From contig JAPFBE010000003.1 in the NCBI GenBank assembly GCA_034336665.1, forward strand, positions 34,756,360 to 34,820,359: a DNA stretch of 64,000 nucleotides, read 5' to 3'. The position numbers and the translations under genes were made by a program. Within the stretch, counting starts at the first letter, position 1. Each line of letters begins with the position of its first letter. Positions 49,843 through 61,100 of the stretch are shown here, piece after piece. Below the pieces are notes generated by a model that searched no databases, was not told where the DNA came from, and saw nothing but the letters and a program-made list of their open reading frames with translations. The stretch comes from Luscinia megarhynchos (lineage: Eukaryota > Chordata > Aves > Passeriformes > Turdidae).

Positions 49843-51762
49843 AACCAAATTACTCTTCCACTGCTCATGGTATATACAGCAACCTTATACCTTATTCTGA
49901 AAAGAGAATAGAAAGTGGTTCACAGTGGGTGCCAGGCCTTCTCAAATATAGAGGATTAAAGTCTGAAGTCTCTTGGCAAGGTTTTCTCAAAGCCAGTGGC
50001 TTCATCTTGCATGATTTTCAACTTCCACAGCATAGATAGATCTGGATGAGCGAGGTTCACCTCACCTTATAGATAGTGCAGAGAGAGAATTACAACTCAT
50101 CTCACCCTGCAATAAAACCATGAAATAATTAGGTGAAGTGTTAAAAAATTGGTTCCTAACTCTCCAGTTCCTTACAGAATTAATCATCAGGCGTAGACAT
50201 TTGCATTAGACATAAGCATTCTGTTTAACGAACCCTCCTGTGACATTTCTGGGATTTCTCAGAGCAGTGTCAATTTTTTCTGTGCTCCAGCCAGAATCAC
50301 AAGTAGGCACAGTCCATCACTCCTGTGGTGAGGGGCTACTGAGCCCTTCTGGCCAGCAGAGGTGGAGGCACATTACTGGATTTGGGCTGAACACACCATT
50401 ATAAAGCTTATCCAGTTGACCCTGGCACACAGCAAAAATTTTAGGGCAAAGTAGTACCTCTTTAAATATTTTGTAAATTTTCTACTGATTGTTAGCAGAA
50501 CTCACGTTTAAGGAGACTCCAAGCTCCAACTGGTTTAGAGGTGATTAGGTCTTGTCTTTTGCATATTTTCAATAAGCACTGTCATTCTGATCCCAGCATG
50601 AGTCTCATATTAAGTTTGCTTAAGGAGTAAAAAAAAATTAACACCTCCAATGTTTGCACTAACCCCCCTCCATCTTCAAGTGATGTGACAGCAGTACATC
50701 TCTCAAGTTTAGTCACTGGCTTGGCAACAACACTCTGATATGGATGACAAATTTTGTTATCTGTATAACCAGAATTACTTTTCCATCAATAAATCCTTTG
50801 GGTTCAATAGAAGGATAAATTAATTTTGTTGATGCTCTTTATAACTGTATATGATTTGGAAGTAGAAGCTGGTCTCTGGAATTGCTCTGGCTTCACCTCC
50901 AAAGAGTTTTTACTATTATACTTGTCAGCTTTCTTTCCAGCTCTTAATATTTTTCTCCATTCTGTGTAGAACTGTATTAAAGAATGCTGTAAGAAAACCC
51001 ACAGGCTAGGAAAAACAAAAGCATTATTCAGAAGGTACAAGGATGGCAAGGATTCTTTAAACCTGCCTGAAGAATGGAGAGTTGGGACAAGCTCATCAAC
51101 AAAACTCTTGGCAGCATGGTCATATGTAGTAGGTGATGGGAAGAGAGCAAAGGAAATTGATGCTGTAGAAAAGAATAGGCTGAACACAGCAGCAGCACAA
51201 AAAAATTTGCTTACTGATAATGATGTAGATAACTTGTTACAATAAAGAAGAATGAAGGACACAGGAGAACAAAAGGCTGACTGACAAATACTATACAGTC
51301 TCTATATCAGGGACCAGTAAGGTGAAAGCAGGGATCCTTGACTGGAGCTTTAGAAAAAGCTTTTCAAGGCATTATTATTGCCAGAAAGGCAAGTAACAGC
51401 TTCATTTGTTGTCCTAAATGCTAAGATACCTCTAAATGTAAAATGTCTTTTTTTTTCTACTTGGAAGTGAAACACCTGATTTGTGAGATACATGTCTTCA
51501 TTTTAAAAATCCGTTTGTGAAATTAATTAATTTTAAAAAGTCATGGGAATTCTGCATAAATTAATACTGTACAGAATTTGTTTTAATTTATTAGTAAACT
51601 TTTGTTTTTTATGATAATACAAACTATATTATATGCAGTTATGGTTAAATTATGGTGGTGGTGGTGGTAGTGATGATGATGATGATATTAAATATTCCTG
51701 TACTGTAACAGCTACTGAGGAGAAAAAGCAGTACTCTAGATGAAACTAGACCACTTATTTTG
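49843..51762. other. Unique sequence, no gene assigned
   Basis: No transposon or RNA gene is visible. The one feature of note is a 152-codon open frame on the minus strand at 50804-51262, which contains no methionine and is treated under findings. A short GGT/GAT simple repeat lies at 51653-51686. Confidence 0.5.
51653..51686 (+). repeat. GGT then GAT trinucleotide repeat
   Basis: Five GGT-type units (51653-51668) change through TAG into five GAT-type units (51671-51686). It is a small compound microsatellite. Confidence 0.95.
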
Positions 51763-51965
51763 ACAGATGTGATCATTGATCAGGTTTCATAGTTGCATTA
51801 AGTGTTCCTCTGCCTTACTATCCTACTATGTGCCTACATGTCCTTATCCCTTTTGCACAATTTTCTAAACTAAATCTCCCTTGCTGCAAATCAGGCAGAT
51901 CTCATTACTGTAATACAATAATAATCCACCTCCTCTCACAGTAATACAATATAATTGGAAACTGG
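51763..51965 (+). repeat. Diverged direct repeat, copy A
   Basis: This copy matches 52407-52590 in the same orientation. Shared anchors are CATTGATCAGGTTTCATA (51774-51791), AATTTTCTAAACTA (51859-51872) and AAATCAGG(C/T)AGAT (51888-51900), in the same order, with equal spacing between the last two. The rest is diverged with indels. It could be an old segmental duplication or two copies of an unclassified interspersed repeat. Confidence 0.8.
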
Positions 51966-52074
51966 AGTAAACTTCTTGTTTTATGTCTCAGAATTGAGAA
52001 GTTTGAATGGAGTTAATATTAAGAATTATATTTTTCTTTTTTAACTTTTTTAAAGTGAAAGTGATTGTAGCATT

Positions 52075-52099
52075 GTCACACAACGTGTCACGTTGTGAC
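52075..52099. repeat. Inverted repeat centred on CAACGTG/CACGTTG
   Basis: CAACGTG (52081-52087) and CACGTTG (52089-52095) are perfect arms around a single T, and outer GTCA/TGAC arms extend the stem with a 2-nt bulge. It forms a compact hairpin of about 25 bases between the two direct-repeat copies. Both arms contain ACGTG/CACGT cores of E-box or bHLH-PAS type. Confidence 0.8.
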
Positions 52100-52406
52100 A
52101 CAGAAGAGCATGATGTTATGTGGAAAAAGAGGCATGTTATTTTTTCATTAAAAAGCAAGTTTTACTAGTTGATGCCAGAAGTCTATCTTCTGAATCATAT
52201 CACCAATTCAGCTGCAAAACACTCGATTATAAACATTTCAGCAACAAATTACAGAATTAGCACACTAAAATTGAGTTTGACATAGCCCATCCAAGATAAT
52301 TCACAATTCAATGTGGAAGGAAAAGAATCCTTCAATAGTACATACAAATAATAAAAAAAGAATCAGAAAAAGGATTGACTTCAAGAACTTTTAGAACATT
52401 TCATGG

Positions 52407-52590
52407 ATAGATCTGACCATTGATCAGGTTTCATAACCTCAGTAGCTATTTCTTTGGCTAACTGTCCTGATAAACAGATACTTGGTAAAATTTTCTAAAC
52501 TATATCTTGCTTGTTGAAAATCAGGTAGATTACTGGGATATATTAATAGCCTATCTACTTTTACAATAATTTAGTAAGTATCTGGAAATA
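52407..52590 (+). repeat. Diverged direct repeat, copy B
   Basis: Partner of the copy at 51763-51965. Anchors lie at 52418-52435, 52489-52502 and 52518-52530. The offset is about 644 bp at the first anchor and about 630 bp at the other two, so one indel of 14 bp separates the copies. The 5' flanks also resemble each other (CTAGACCACTT against TTAGAACATTT), so the duplicated unit may extend a little upstream. Confidence 0.8.
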
Positions 52591-54143
52591 CCTATCACAT
52601 TTCCTTACATTCTTCTCTCAGCAAATCCAATTCACTTTTAAATATCTTTTTCTGGGTTATGTTTTCCAAACCTTGTTTTTCTGTTGTTCTTTCAATATAT
52701 TCCAAATTGTTGGCATCTTTCTTAGTGTGGTATCTACAGTGGAGACTTGCTTTTCAGCTCAGGCTTACCTTGCATGGAGCAATACAAAATAATTGCCTGC
52801 CATAAGATAAAAATGGCACATAATTATGGGGTTTTATACTTAGAAAAGTGGCCATTGACTTTTTTTTGAGTCATTTATGATTTGCCTGCTGCCTGATAGA
52901 ATATTCTCTGCCTTTCTTGTTTTTTGTCTATAAAAGCTTCCTTAAGTTTGTGTCCCTTACTCTTATTTCTTTCAGAACTTTGTTTTTTTGTGTTACATCT
53001 CTATATGGGTATTTTCTCTGGGGTTTGGTCTCAGAGACAGGGACAGGTTGCATATCCATCTTAGATTCTGTAGTACTAATGGCATATAATTTTCCTTCTT
53101 TTCTCTGTATTGAAATAGTTTGTTCATTGACTTAATAGAGACATTTGTCAAAACAAAGCATTTGTGAAAAACTAAAGCTTTTTCTGAACTTTTTCTTTCT
53201 CTGCCTGGGGTCTATTCTAGCAATTCTCTGTGCTAAAATTTGCATTTGTTTGAACATTTTTATTGTTCTACTGCTCACACTTGTTCCCCACCTTAAAATC
53301 ACAAACTGTTGCTTTGTGATCAGTTTTATCCATTGTGGTTTTCTTCATTGTGAGTTAATGTCTTATTCAAAATATACTGTAAAAGAGCTGCTCTTAATTG
53401 TTGCTTCCAACTTTTTCAAACCTTTTTGTTTCAAATGCATACTTCTGTGTATTTCTTTCAAAAACATGGTGGTAAAGTTGTACACTTATTTTTTACTTCA
53501 CCTGACAATTCACAGAAAGCTCATTTCAGCCACAATTTTCTTTAACTTTTTATTAAATTTCTATATCAAACTTGGTTTATTTTATTTTATTTTTCAGCCA
53601 TATGCTTTCAGGAGATATTTCTCTCAATTCTTCAGAAACATCAAAAAGCCTGAGATGATAAAGGTTGTTCAAATGCTGAAACAAGAAAAAAGCATATGGT
53701 GCACTCATCTGTGTAACCCTCTTCATTCTTCAAGCAAAACTTTATTCCAGGCATTCCTAAACAATTCTGGACCTTGTCCCCAGAAGATCCAGGAGCTACC
53801 AAAGCAGAAATCAGAGATGGCTGTGGAAACTTCTTTCTCTTAGCTACATTTGTCAGCAAAGGGTATGTACCCTGTGTATGAAACACTCCAAAGCAAGAAA
53901 TGTTCTTTCATATAGAAGAGAGTGGAGAGCAGATCACTAGTCAAAACAATCCAAGCATTCAAAGTTTGTCTCTGTTCAGTAATCATTGCCTATTGTAGTT
54001 CAGGAAAAATGGTCTTTGGAGACAGCAATAGAGAATTCAAAAGCTTCAGCTCCTGACCATCTTTCTGCGTTAGCAGAACATCTCAGGAGAGGCAATACCA
54101 TAATTCCCAGATCAGCTCTTCTTAGTGAATGGTGAAGGACTTA

Positions 54144-54226
54144 ATTTGTTTTGGATTTTTTTGTTGTTGTTTGTTTGTGACTGACTGGTGGTTTTGTTTT
54201 TGGGTTTTTTTTGGTTTTTTTTTATG
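54144..54226 (+). repeat. T/G-rich low-complexity tract
   Basis: The tract is made of TTTG, GTTGTT and long T runs with occasional GG. It is low-complexity DNA similar to the tract at 24.0 kb and has no strict period. Confidence 0.85.
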
Positions 54227-54567
54227 AGAAACTTCATGCTCATTTCCTCTTGCAACACTTTCGGTCAAGGAATACATCCCTTTTCTCACTGTAGTACAAC
54301 CCCCAGTAAAGTTTGATGTTTGTGGCATTCATGCCACCTACCTCCTTACTTTAATATTATTGATTCTAAAATAGACAGTCTTTTCTCTTAGTAGAAACAG
54401 CCACATTTTGTCAGCCCGAGGATTCATCTGGTGCAATATCTTTGCTCTAATGTAATGTAAAAATAAAAGGTATCAACTAAATATGCTTCCTTTAAATGCC
54501 TTACTGACTTCTGGCAGTCAATAGTTTAGAGATTCCTGCCAACTATTCCTAATAGCATTAGACAGTA

Positions 54568-54648
<81 letters not shown>

Positions 54649-54710
54649 GTCTATCTCTCTCTCTCTATATATATATATCTATATCTGTATCTATATCTAT
54701 ATCTTTCCTG
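54568..54710. repeat. Perfect (TATC)20 microsatellite with TC/TA tail
   Basis: From 54568 to 54647 the TATC unit is repeated 20 times without a single error. It is followed by TGTC TATC, a short TC run and irregular TATATC units to about 54710. Long perfect tetranucleotide tracts are normally length-variable between individuals. Confidence 0.98.
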
Positions 54711-54980
54711 TCAGTCTGTGAATTCCATTACAATCATGTGAATTAGTGTGAAAATGGGAGGATCATTCACTGAGGTGCTTTACTGCACAGAGTGTGATAT
54801 CACTTTGAAATTAAGTGTAGCCATGTAAATGGCTCTTTTCTTGGTTGCTGTATAATACAACAACATAAACATAGGCAAGAAAACCTCAGCTGCTTCACAA
54901 CAAGAAAATAGTAATCAATGGGAGTGGCAAATAAATCAAAAGAGGATTAAAGATATAAAACTGTCTTTTTTAGTTTTAGC

Positions 54981-55102
54981 TGTATATATATATATATGCA
55001 TGCATATATATGCTATATATAGCATATATATATATATGCTATATACACATACATATATACACACATGCATGCATACATTTATATTTATATATAATATGTT
55101 TA
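54981..55102. repeat. AT-rich repeat with a long palindrome
   Basis: The tract alternates TA runs with GCATGC and GCTATATATAGC blocks. Around 55008-55031 the sequence is a perfect inverted repeat centred on the TATATA between TGC and GCA, able to extrude as a cruciform. The A/T alternation gives a minus-strand open frame that is Tyr/Ile-rich and has no biological meaning. Confidence 0.9.
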
Positions 55103-58100
55103 TAATTGATGTGTACTCTACAGTTTCAGACAAAAATTATTGTAAAGCTAAGAAGTTATAAGATGCATGTAACTAAACTTGAGAATCTTCTGGGAAAAAT
55201 TCCGTGAGGTTCTGAGCACAGTCTGTGAAGTAAATATTTTAAAAATCATGAAGCACCCAAATACTATGGAGATGTGAGAATGCAAATACTTCACTTATGG
55301 AGCACCATCTCCTGCCAAACTGATTTAGCTTTGCTGGTTTAGGTTGTAAACTACAAAGTCCTCTGGAAAAAGCTATTTAAAATCCCCCAGCAATTGATAA
55401 AAAAGAATAACAAATGCTACTGGAATGAATGGAAGCTGAGAATTAACAGCTAGGCTAGATTCTGCAAGAGCCTGTGTATTTTTTAGCTGGTGCTGAGCAT
55501 TCTTGACTCCCATTACAGACATGCAGCTCCTAATGAGCTTACACCCTATTTTAAATACTTTGCTATGGATGTGTTCATCACTAGATAATCTCGTTCTTGT
55601 AATGACTGCCAATACAGCCATTATGCTAATGAGACAGCTAGAAATGAAAGGAGATAAAAGGAAAAAGATAGCTGAAATCCAAAGCAGTTTAAATGCTTCT
55701 AGTTTTAGTTTAATTATGTTCTTCCAAAGAATTATGACTGAATTAGGAAGAAAGGAGAGTAAATATTGCAGACTAAAGAAGAAAATCCTGAACTTAAGTA
55801 GGGCTCCATCCTGAAGGATCTCCCTGAGAGACATATTTTGGCTTCAGAGTACTTTGGTAAATTCCATGCCACTATGATGGTTAATAGGGAAAATAAAATG
55901 CTAACGCTAAGAGAAACCGTATGAGTCTCAGAATAGTATAAGAAACAGAAAAATTAGAGTGAAATAGAATTAAATTGTTTGCTTGGAAGATAAAATGATT
56001 AAACAGATGAAAATAGAGAAGTATGATTCAACATAGACAAAAGTGAAAAGATTAGGTTGGTTCTAAGATGTGTACCTGGCCTGTTTTTATTGTTAAATAC
56101 TTTAGAGAAGATCTTCATGAATCCTCTGGACACTAATACAGCACAAACTCCATTCAACCATGAAACTAAGTTGGGAAAACCACTGGTGGTTTTTATTTTA
56201 TGCCATAAAGAAAAGATTATAGTGACTTGAGAGTAATCTCACATTAATTAGAGTTTCTTTGTTACCAGGAACTCTATTATCCAACATAATTAGGATTATA
56301 AGATGGAGCTTCACTTCCTGCAATAGCCTGCATCACCTCAAGAAGAGTAAGGTAGAGGGAGTTTGAAGCACATTTTGACCTCGTTCTGACAACTGGTTCT
56401 AGATGTCAAGTCTGACTTGGGAAGGTCTCCTCCTTTAAGAAAAATTTTGCCCTGAAGAGACATCACTCCAGAACCTGATTCTTGTTCATTAACTTCCAGC
56501 AACTTTTCAAGACTCAAAACTTTATGTTGACTTCTAACATGTTTTTTTTTTTTTTTTTTTTTTTAATGACAGCTTTCCAGGTGGTGATGACTAGTCCTGA
56601 GTCATATTCCCATGATGTTTTTTATTCCATGACTTCAACCATTTCAAACATCCTAGCCTGTCACATTCAGAAAAGTTGGAAAGCTTTAGAATAGCTCTCA
56701 AGAGTAATTCATTGTCATGATGACTGCACAGAGCCATAAAAGTAAAATGCTGGTAATAAATAAAACTTGAAAACAGCATGAAAATTGATAAAATAAATAT
56801 AGACAACTAGGAAGGCCTTAAACAATGCACAATTGCATTATTCTGGGTGAACTTAAATGCAAAGTGAGAGGCAGTTGCCATGTTACAAAACTCCCCAGTG
56901 AATCAGTTTTGATTTCTCTCTTGTGTTACTATCATGAATGAGGTAAAGGTGGCACCAGGGCAGTGATAAATGGGGGCATAGAGGGGGGTACTGAAAAGGA
57001 AAAGAAAAAAATCTTGAAAAAACTTGTCAAAACACTAGAAAACTGTATGTCAAAGACATCCAAACAAGGTAAAACACTTTGTTTCAGAGAAATATCAGAA
57101 GATGCAGTCTTTGTTAGCATTGTGCATTTCATCAAAATCTAGTTGTTTTTCATAAACAGGTTTAGGTGAATGATATACAGAATATACGTCAATAGTATTA
57201 CATAAATCTCACAGGGGAAAATCTATAAATCTTGTGAGTCTCACCAGTATGAGAATTAGAGCAGCTAATAAGAGAAAAGGGACAGTTTTCAGGAGTATTA
57301 AAGCTTGTTAGCAAGGAAATAATCTGATTTTCTCATCTGTATGAGATAACACGGGAAATAAAGCCATTAAATTGCAGCAAGAAACTGTTATAGACTAGGA
57401 GGAGGTTAAAAAAAAGCAAAACCAATGCCAACCTTTTGTTGCAATAAATACATTGAACTGTTGTTCTCTGTGGTAATGCAGATTGTCTACTATTGGAGGT
57501 CTTCAAAAACTAGTGAGATAAACATCATCTAAATGTTATGTAGACATTGAGCATAACTGTAGAAAAATTGCAATTCATAGTTAATGCTGCAGACCTTTTG
57601 GCCCTTAGATTAGTTTAAGATATACTTTTAACTAGTGATCTCCGTTGGAAAAAATACATAAAAGTATGTATTGTTAATTGAATTACGTGTTTCAGGTAAT
57701 AGAATACAGTTTCAGTAGTAGGAAATTTAAAACTCATACCTGAAGCAAGAAAAAAACCTCACCTGACAACAGCTGTTGAAACTCAGGAAGGTACTAGATT
57801 CTTATATTTGCATTTTTCTATTCTGATTTTTGTAGACAAAAGTCTGAACTAAATGTGACCTGAGCAGGATCTCAATAAAATTGAATCCAAATTTAAATTC
57901 CCATATTTATGGTGGAAAAGATGACAAGGAACAATGGGGCACAAAGATGTGAATTAGAATGTGTAACAGGGGAAATAAATCAGATTTAATGACAGAATAT
58001 TTTTGTGCAAGCAAAGGAAACTTAACAATGCTGGCAAACTAAAGCAGTGAACAGACATGAAATAAGACTGCTCTGATTTGGGCACCGAGCAGAGAGAAGT

Positions 58101-61100
58101 AAAAGTCTATATTCTCATGCCAAAGAATTTAATTTAATCCAAGTCACAGAACAGTTTTTAACCTTTTTTGCAGAAACAAATTCTTCAGCATGGAAATGCC
58201 AGTGAAGACTGAACAAATGTGTCTCCTGATGTTACACAGTCTTCAGCCCCCTCTTAGTCCACCCCCACAATCCTTCATTTGGGAGAAATTCGAGGCAACC
58301 CCTCCTACTGTCCTTTCTCTTCCAATCATCAAGAAAAAGATTCCCAGAGAGATATTAAGCAGTCTCCAGATACCGAGTTAATTTAGTTTGTTTATTGTAG
58401 TGGGTTGGTTTTTTTTTCCCCTACACTGAGAATGCACTTGTTTTCAGTAAAGAAATTCCCTTCCCTCACCACCTCCAGTTTTCTTTAAGTGAGGCCATTT
58501 GTTTTCAGTAATGCTGAATTTTCTTCCCTCCTGTAAACACATTCAGTTTTTGCAGCTAGAGTACAAACAGCAAATGCTCACCAGAATCGCTCACCTCTAC
58601 TTTTTCTCTCCTTCCCCCATTCCCTCAGCTCAGCTCCTTCAACAAGCCCAGCAGCAGCATGCATATGTTATACATTAAAAACAGCCAGAGAAGGTAATAT
58701 TCATCTGTATGCTGCCTGCACTGACAGGAATTGCAGATTCAGAAAAATGATGTTTATTTTCCTCAGCTTGAAATTTTTTGAATTTCTCAACAGATGATAA
58801 CACTTCGAAAAGTTGCATGGTTGAACTTATTGAGAATTTTTTTTCTCATGCTTTCCAACAATTACTGCTAGTGTCTAACTAGGAGAATTCATCTAACTTT
58901 TCCACCAGAAAAGAAATCGTATTTTATATGTCTATATGTTCATGTAAACTTTATGTTTCTTGTTTAACCAAATTTGACATAGCTAACCAGTTCTGAACAA
59001 GAAACACCCTTCTTCTAGCAACAGATAATGAGCAGGCACCTACTGTCTAATCAAGGTGCCAGAAACCATGACCTCCTGACAGAAATATGCAAACTTTATT
59101 TTATGTTTGAGTGCTATTAAGTGGTGCTCAATAACCTTTGTCTTACAAAAAGACTGTATCCGTGTTCTTTATGCAAAAGCTTTCCTTTGTATTTTTTAAA
59201 TTGGCAGCAGTTTAAAAAGTTTTGCTTTAGCAGGATCTGGTTTAAGGAGTACAATGACTAGGCTCTCAGAATGGAGCAAGGCAGGAGAAACAAATATGAA
59301 TATATACAGAAATTCAAAAGTCATCTGCATTGTCCATATTCTTCTTCTATAGAAGTGCAATGACAGTTTTATTGCTCCCTTTAGTGGAACTAATGTCATT
59401 CATTTTGCAGTGCTGCTTCTGACTATTTGATGTCTGAAAACATCCGTCCACAGCTGAGGGAATATTAAGCAGAAAAAAAACAATGAAGATGAGATGTTGG
59501 ATGTCTTCTCTGTAGCACAGACTATATCTGAACAGCTCTTTGTGCTCAGACTATTCAATATTGCCTTTCTAAAACAACAATGGAAAATTGTTTCTTCTTT
59601 GCATAACTTTCATATTTGGTTTTGAATGAGCCAGGAGACAGCCAGTTGTGCAAACATCAGTATCACTCTTAGCATCACTTGTCTCCAAGATTAGCTCACT
59701 AATCTGGTTTCTCACTGTCTAGTGTGACTGGTACAAGAAGCCTTTAATAGTAACAGTAGGAGCAGAAGTCCAGAGGTCAATTTATTCTGAAATAAAAATC
59801 TATATTTGATTGCAAATTTATACAAGTGATAAAAAATTGCTGCAAATTCACTAAATCCAAGTTAGTGGATTAGTTGTGTTAAATTAAAAGGTTTTTTTCC
59901 CTGAAATGTGTTGGTTTTACTTCTAGTATATTTCTTACTTTTTTTTCTCAAGATGGTGAGCCAGGTGAGATCCTGACTATCTGATCTGGTTTTGTTTTAA
60001 TATAAGAGCTTACGTTCATCTTTGAAACTATTATCCATTTTCTTGAAAGCCTTCTGGCTGCATGATCACTATACTACAGTTTTCCATATGATTTTGCATG
60101 ATGTTACTCTGGTATTCCCCACCTCCACATCCTAAATCTCGTCATTCAACTAGTTTCTTTTTTACCCAGTCTATCATCTGCTGAACTGAACATCCCAGGC
60201 TGGGAATGGCAAGTGGGGTGATGTACTCACTTATGCTGAGGAAAGCCTACTTTAAACATCTTAAAACTGGAAAACTATGTCAGCATTTATCACATGCACT
60301 TTCAAAGTCCTTTTGAAAGTTAAATCCTAGCAGGAAAATTCTTCACCAAGTAGGTTATATTAGAAGTTCAGGACAGAACAGATGATTTGGGGGTGGGGAC
60401 ACTACAGTCCAGACATTGGTTCCCACCATTTCTTTAAAAATAGTTCTTCCTAAGACTTTGCAACTATTCTCTGTTTTCCTCTTACTGTAACCTAAACTGT
60501 TCTGTTATGAAAGAATTTTAACTTAAAAGAAAGGGAGTTTATTGTTTCAGCAATCTGTCTCTAACCTCTCAAGTAAATCCCTCAGACGTTTGAAGCTCCT
60601 AATGACCTCCTGGCTTATATTACCCTACAGAAATAGTCCCTTATGAAAACACCAAGTAAATTAATTTTCAGGCCACACAAACTTTTAAGGTGTGTTAAAG
60701 ATGATAGGATAACTTGGGCTAACTGACAGTGAAGAAACTAATTTATTTCACTAAGTACTGTCAATGTTCAGTTACTATATGCTATGATTTATATGCTAAT
60801 TAAAGAGTCGAGGTTGAGCATGAACTTGTGTCAAGATGCCAAAAGTTTATATGAACAAAACAATCAATGGGGGAGAAAAACTGGAAATTTCTACTGTGTT
60901 TTTTAAGTACTTCATGACCCCAGCTTCAGTAATCTTTTCAAATCCTTTTAGAAGGGAAAATTCTCCACTGTTATCATGATGTGAGTTATTAAAATTTAAT
61001 TTCCCAGTTAACTTTCTTGAAAAACACAGTTCAAACTGTATCTAATGAGTGCAAGACATGCTACATATTTTGGTCTTAATTTTTCTTTGTTTCTGTATAG

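Noticed and set aside
50330..50350. CCAGCAGAGGTGGAGG as a CTCF site
   Set aside because: Two to three mismatches fall in the most conserved core positions.
54568..54647. Regular repeats as a CRISPR array
   Set aside because: The unit is four bases without spacers, which is a microsatellite. The genome is also vertebrate.
54936..55133. Tyr/Ile-rich open frame
   Set aside because: It is a translation of a TA/CA repeat and carries no coding signal.
55373..55834. 153-codon minus-strand frame as a membrane protein
   Set aside because: Hydrophobic runs come from AT-rich codons. A 103-codon frame overlaps on the other strand and no family resemblance is visible.
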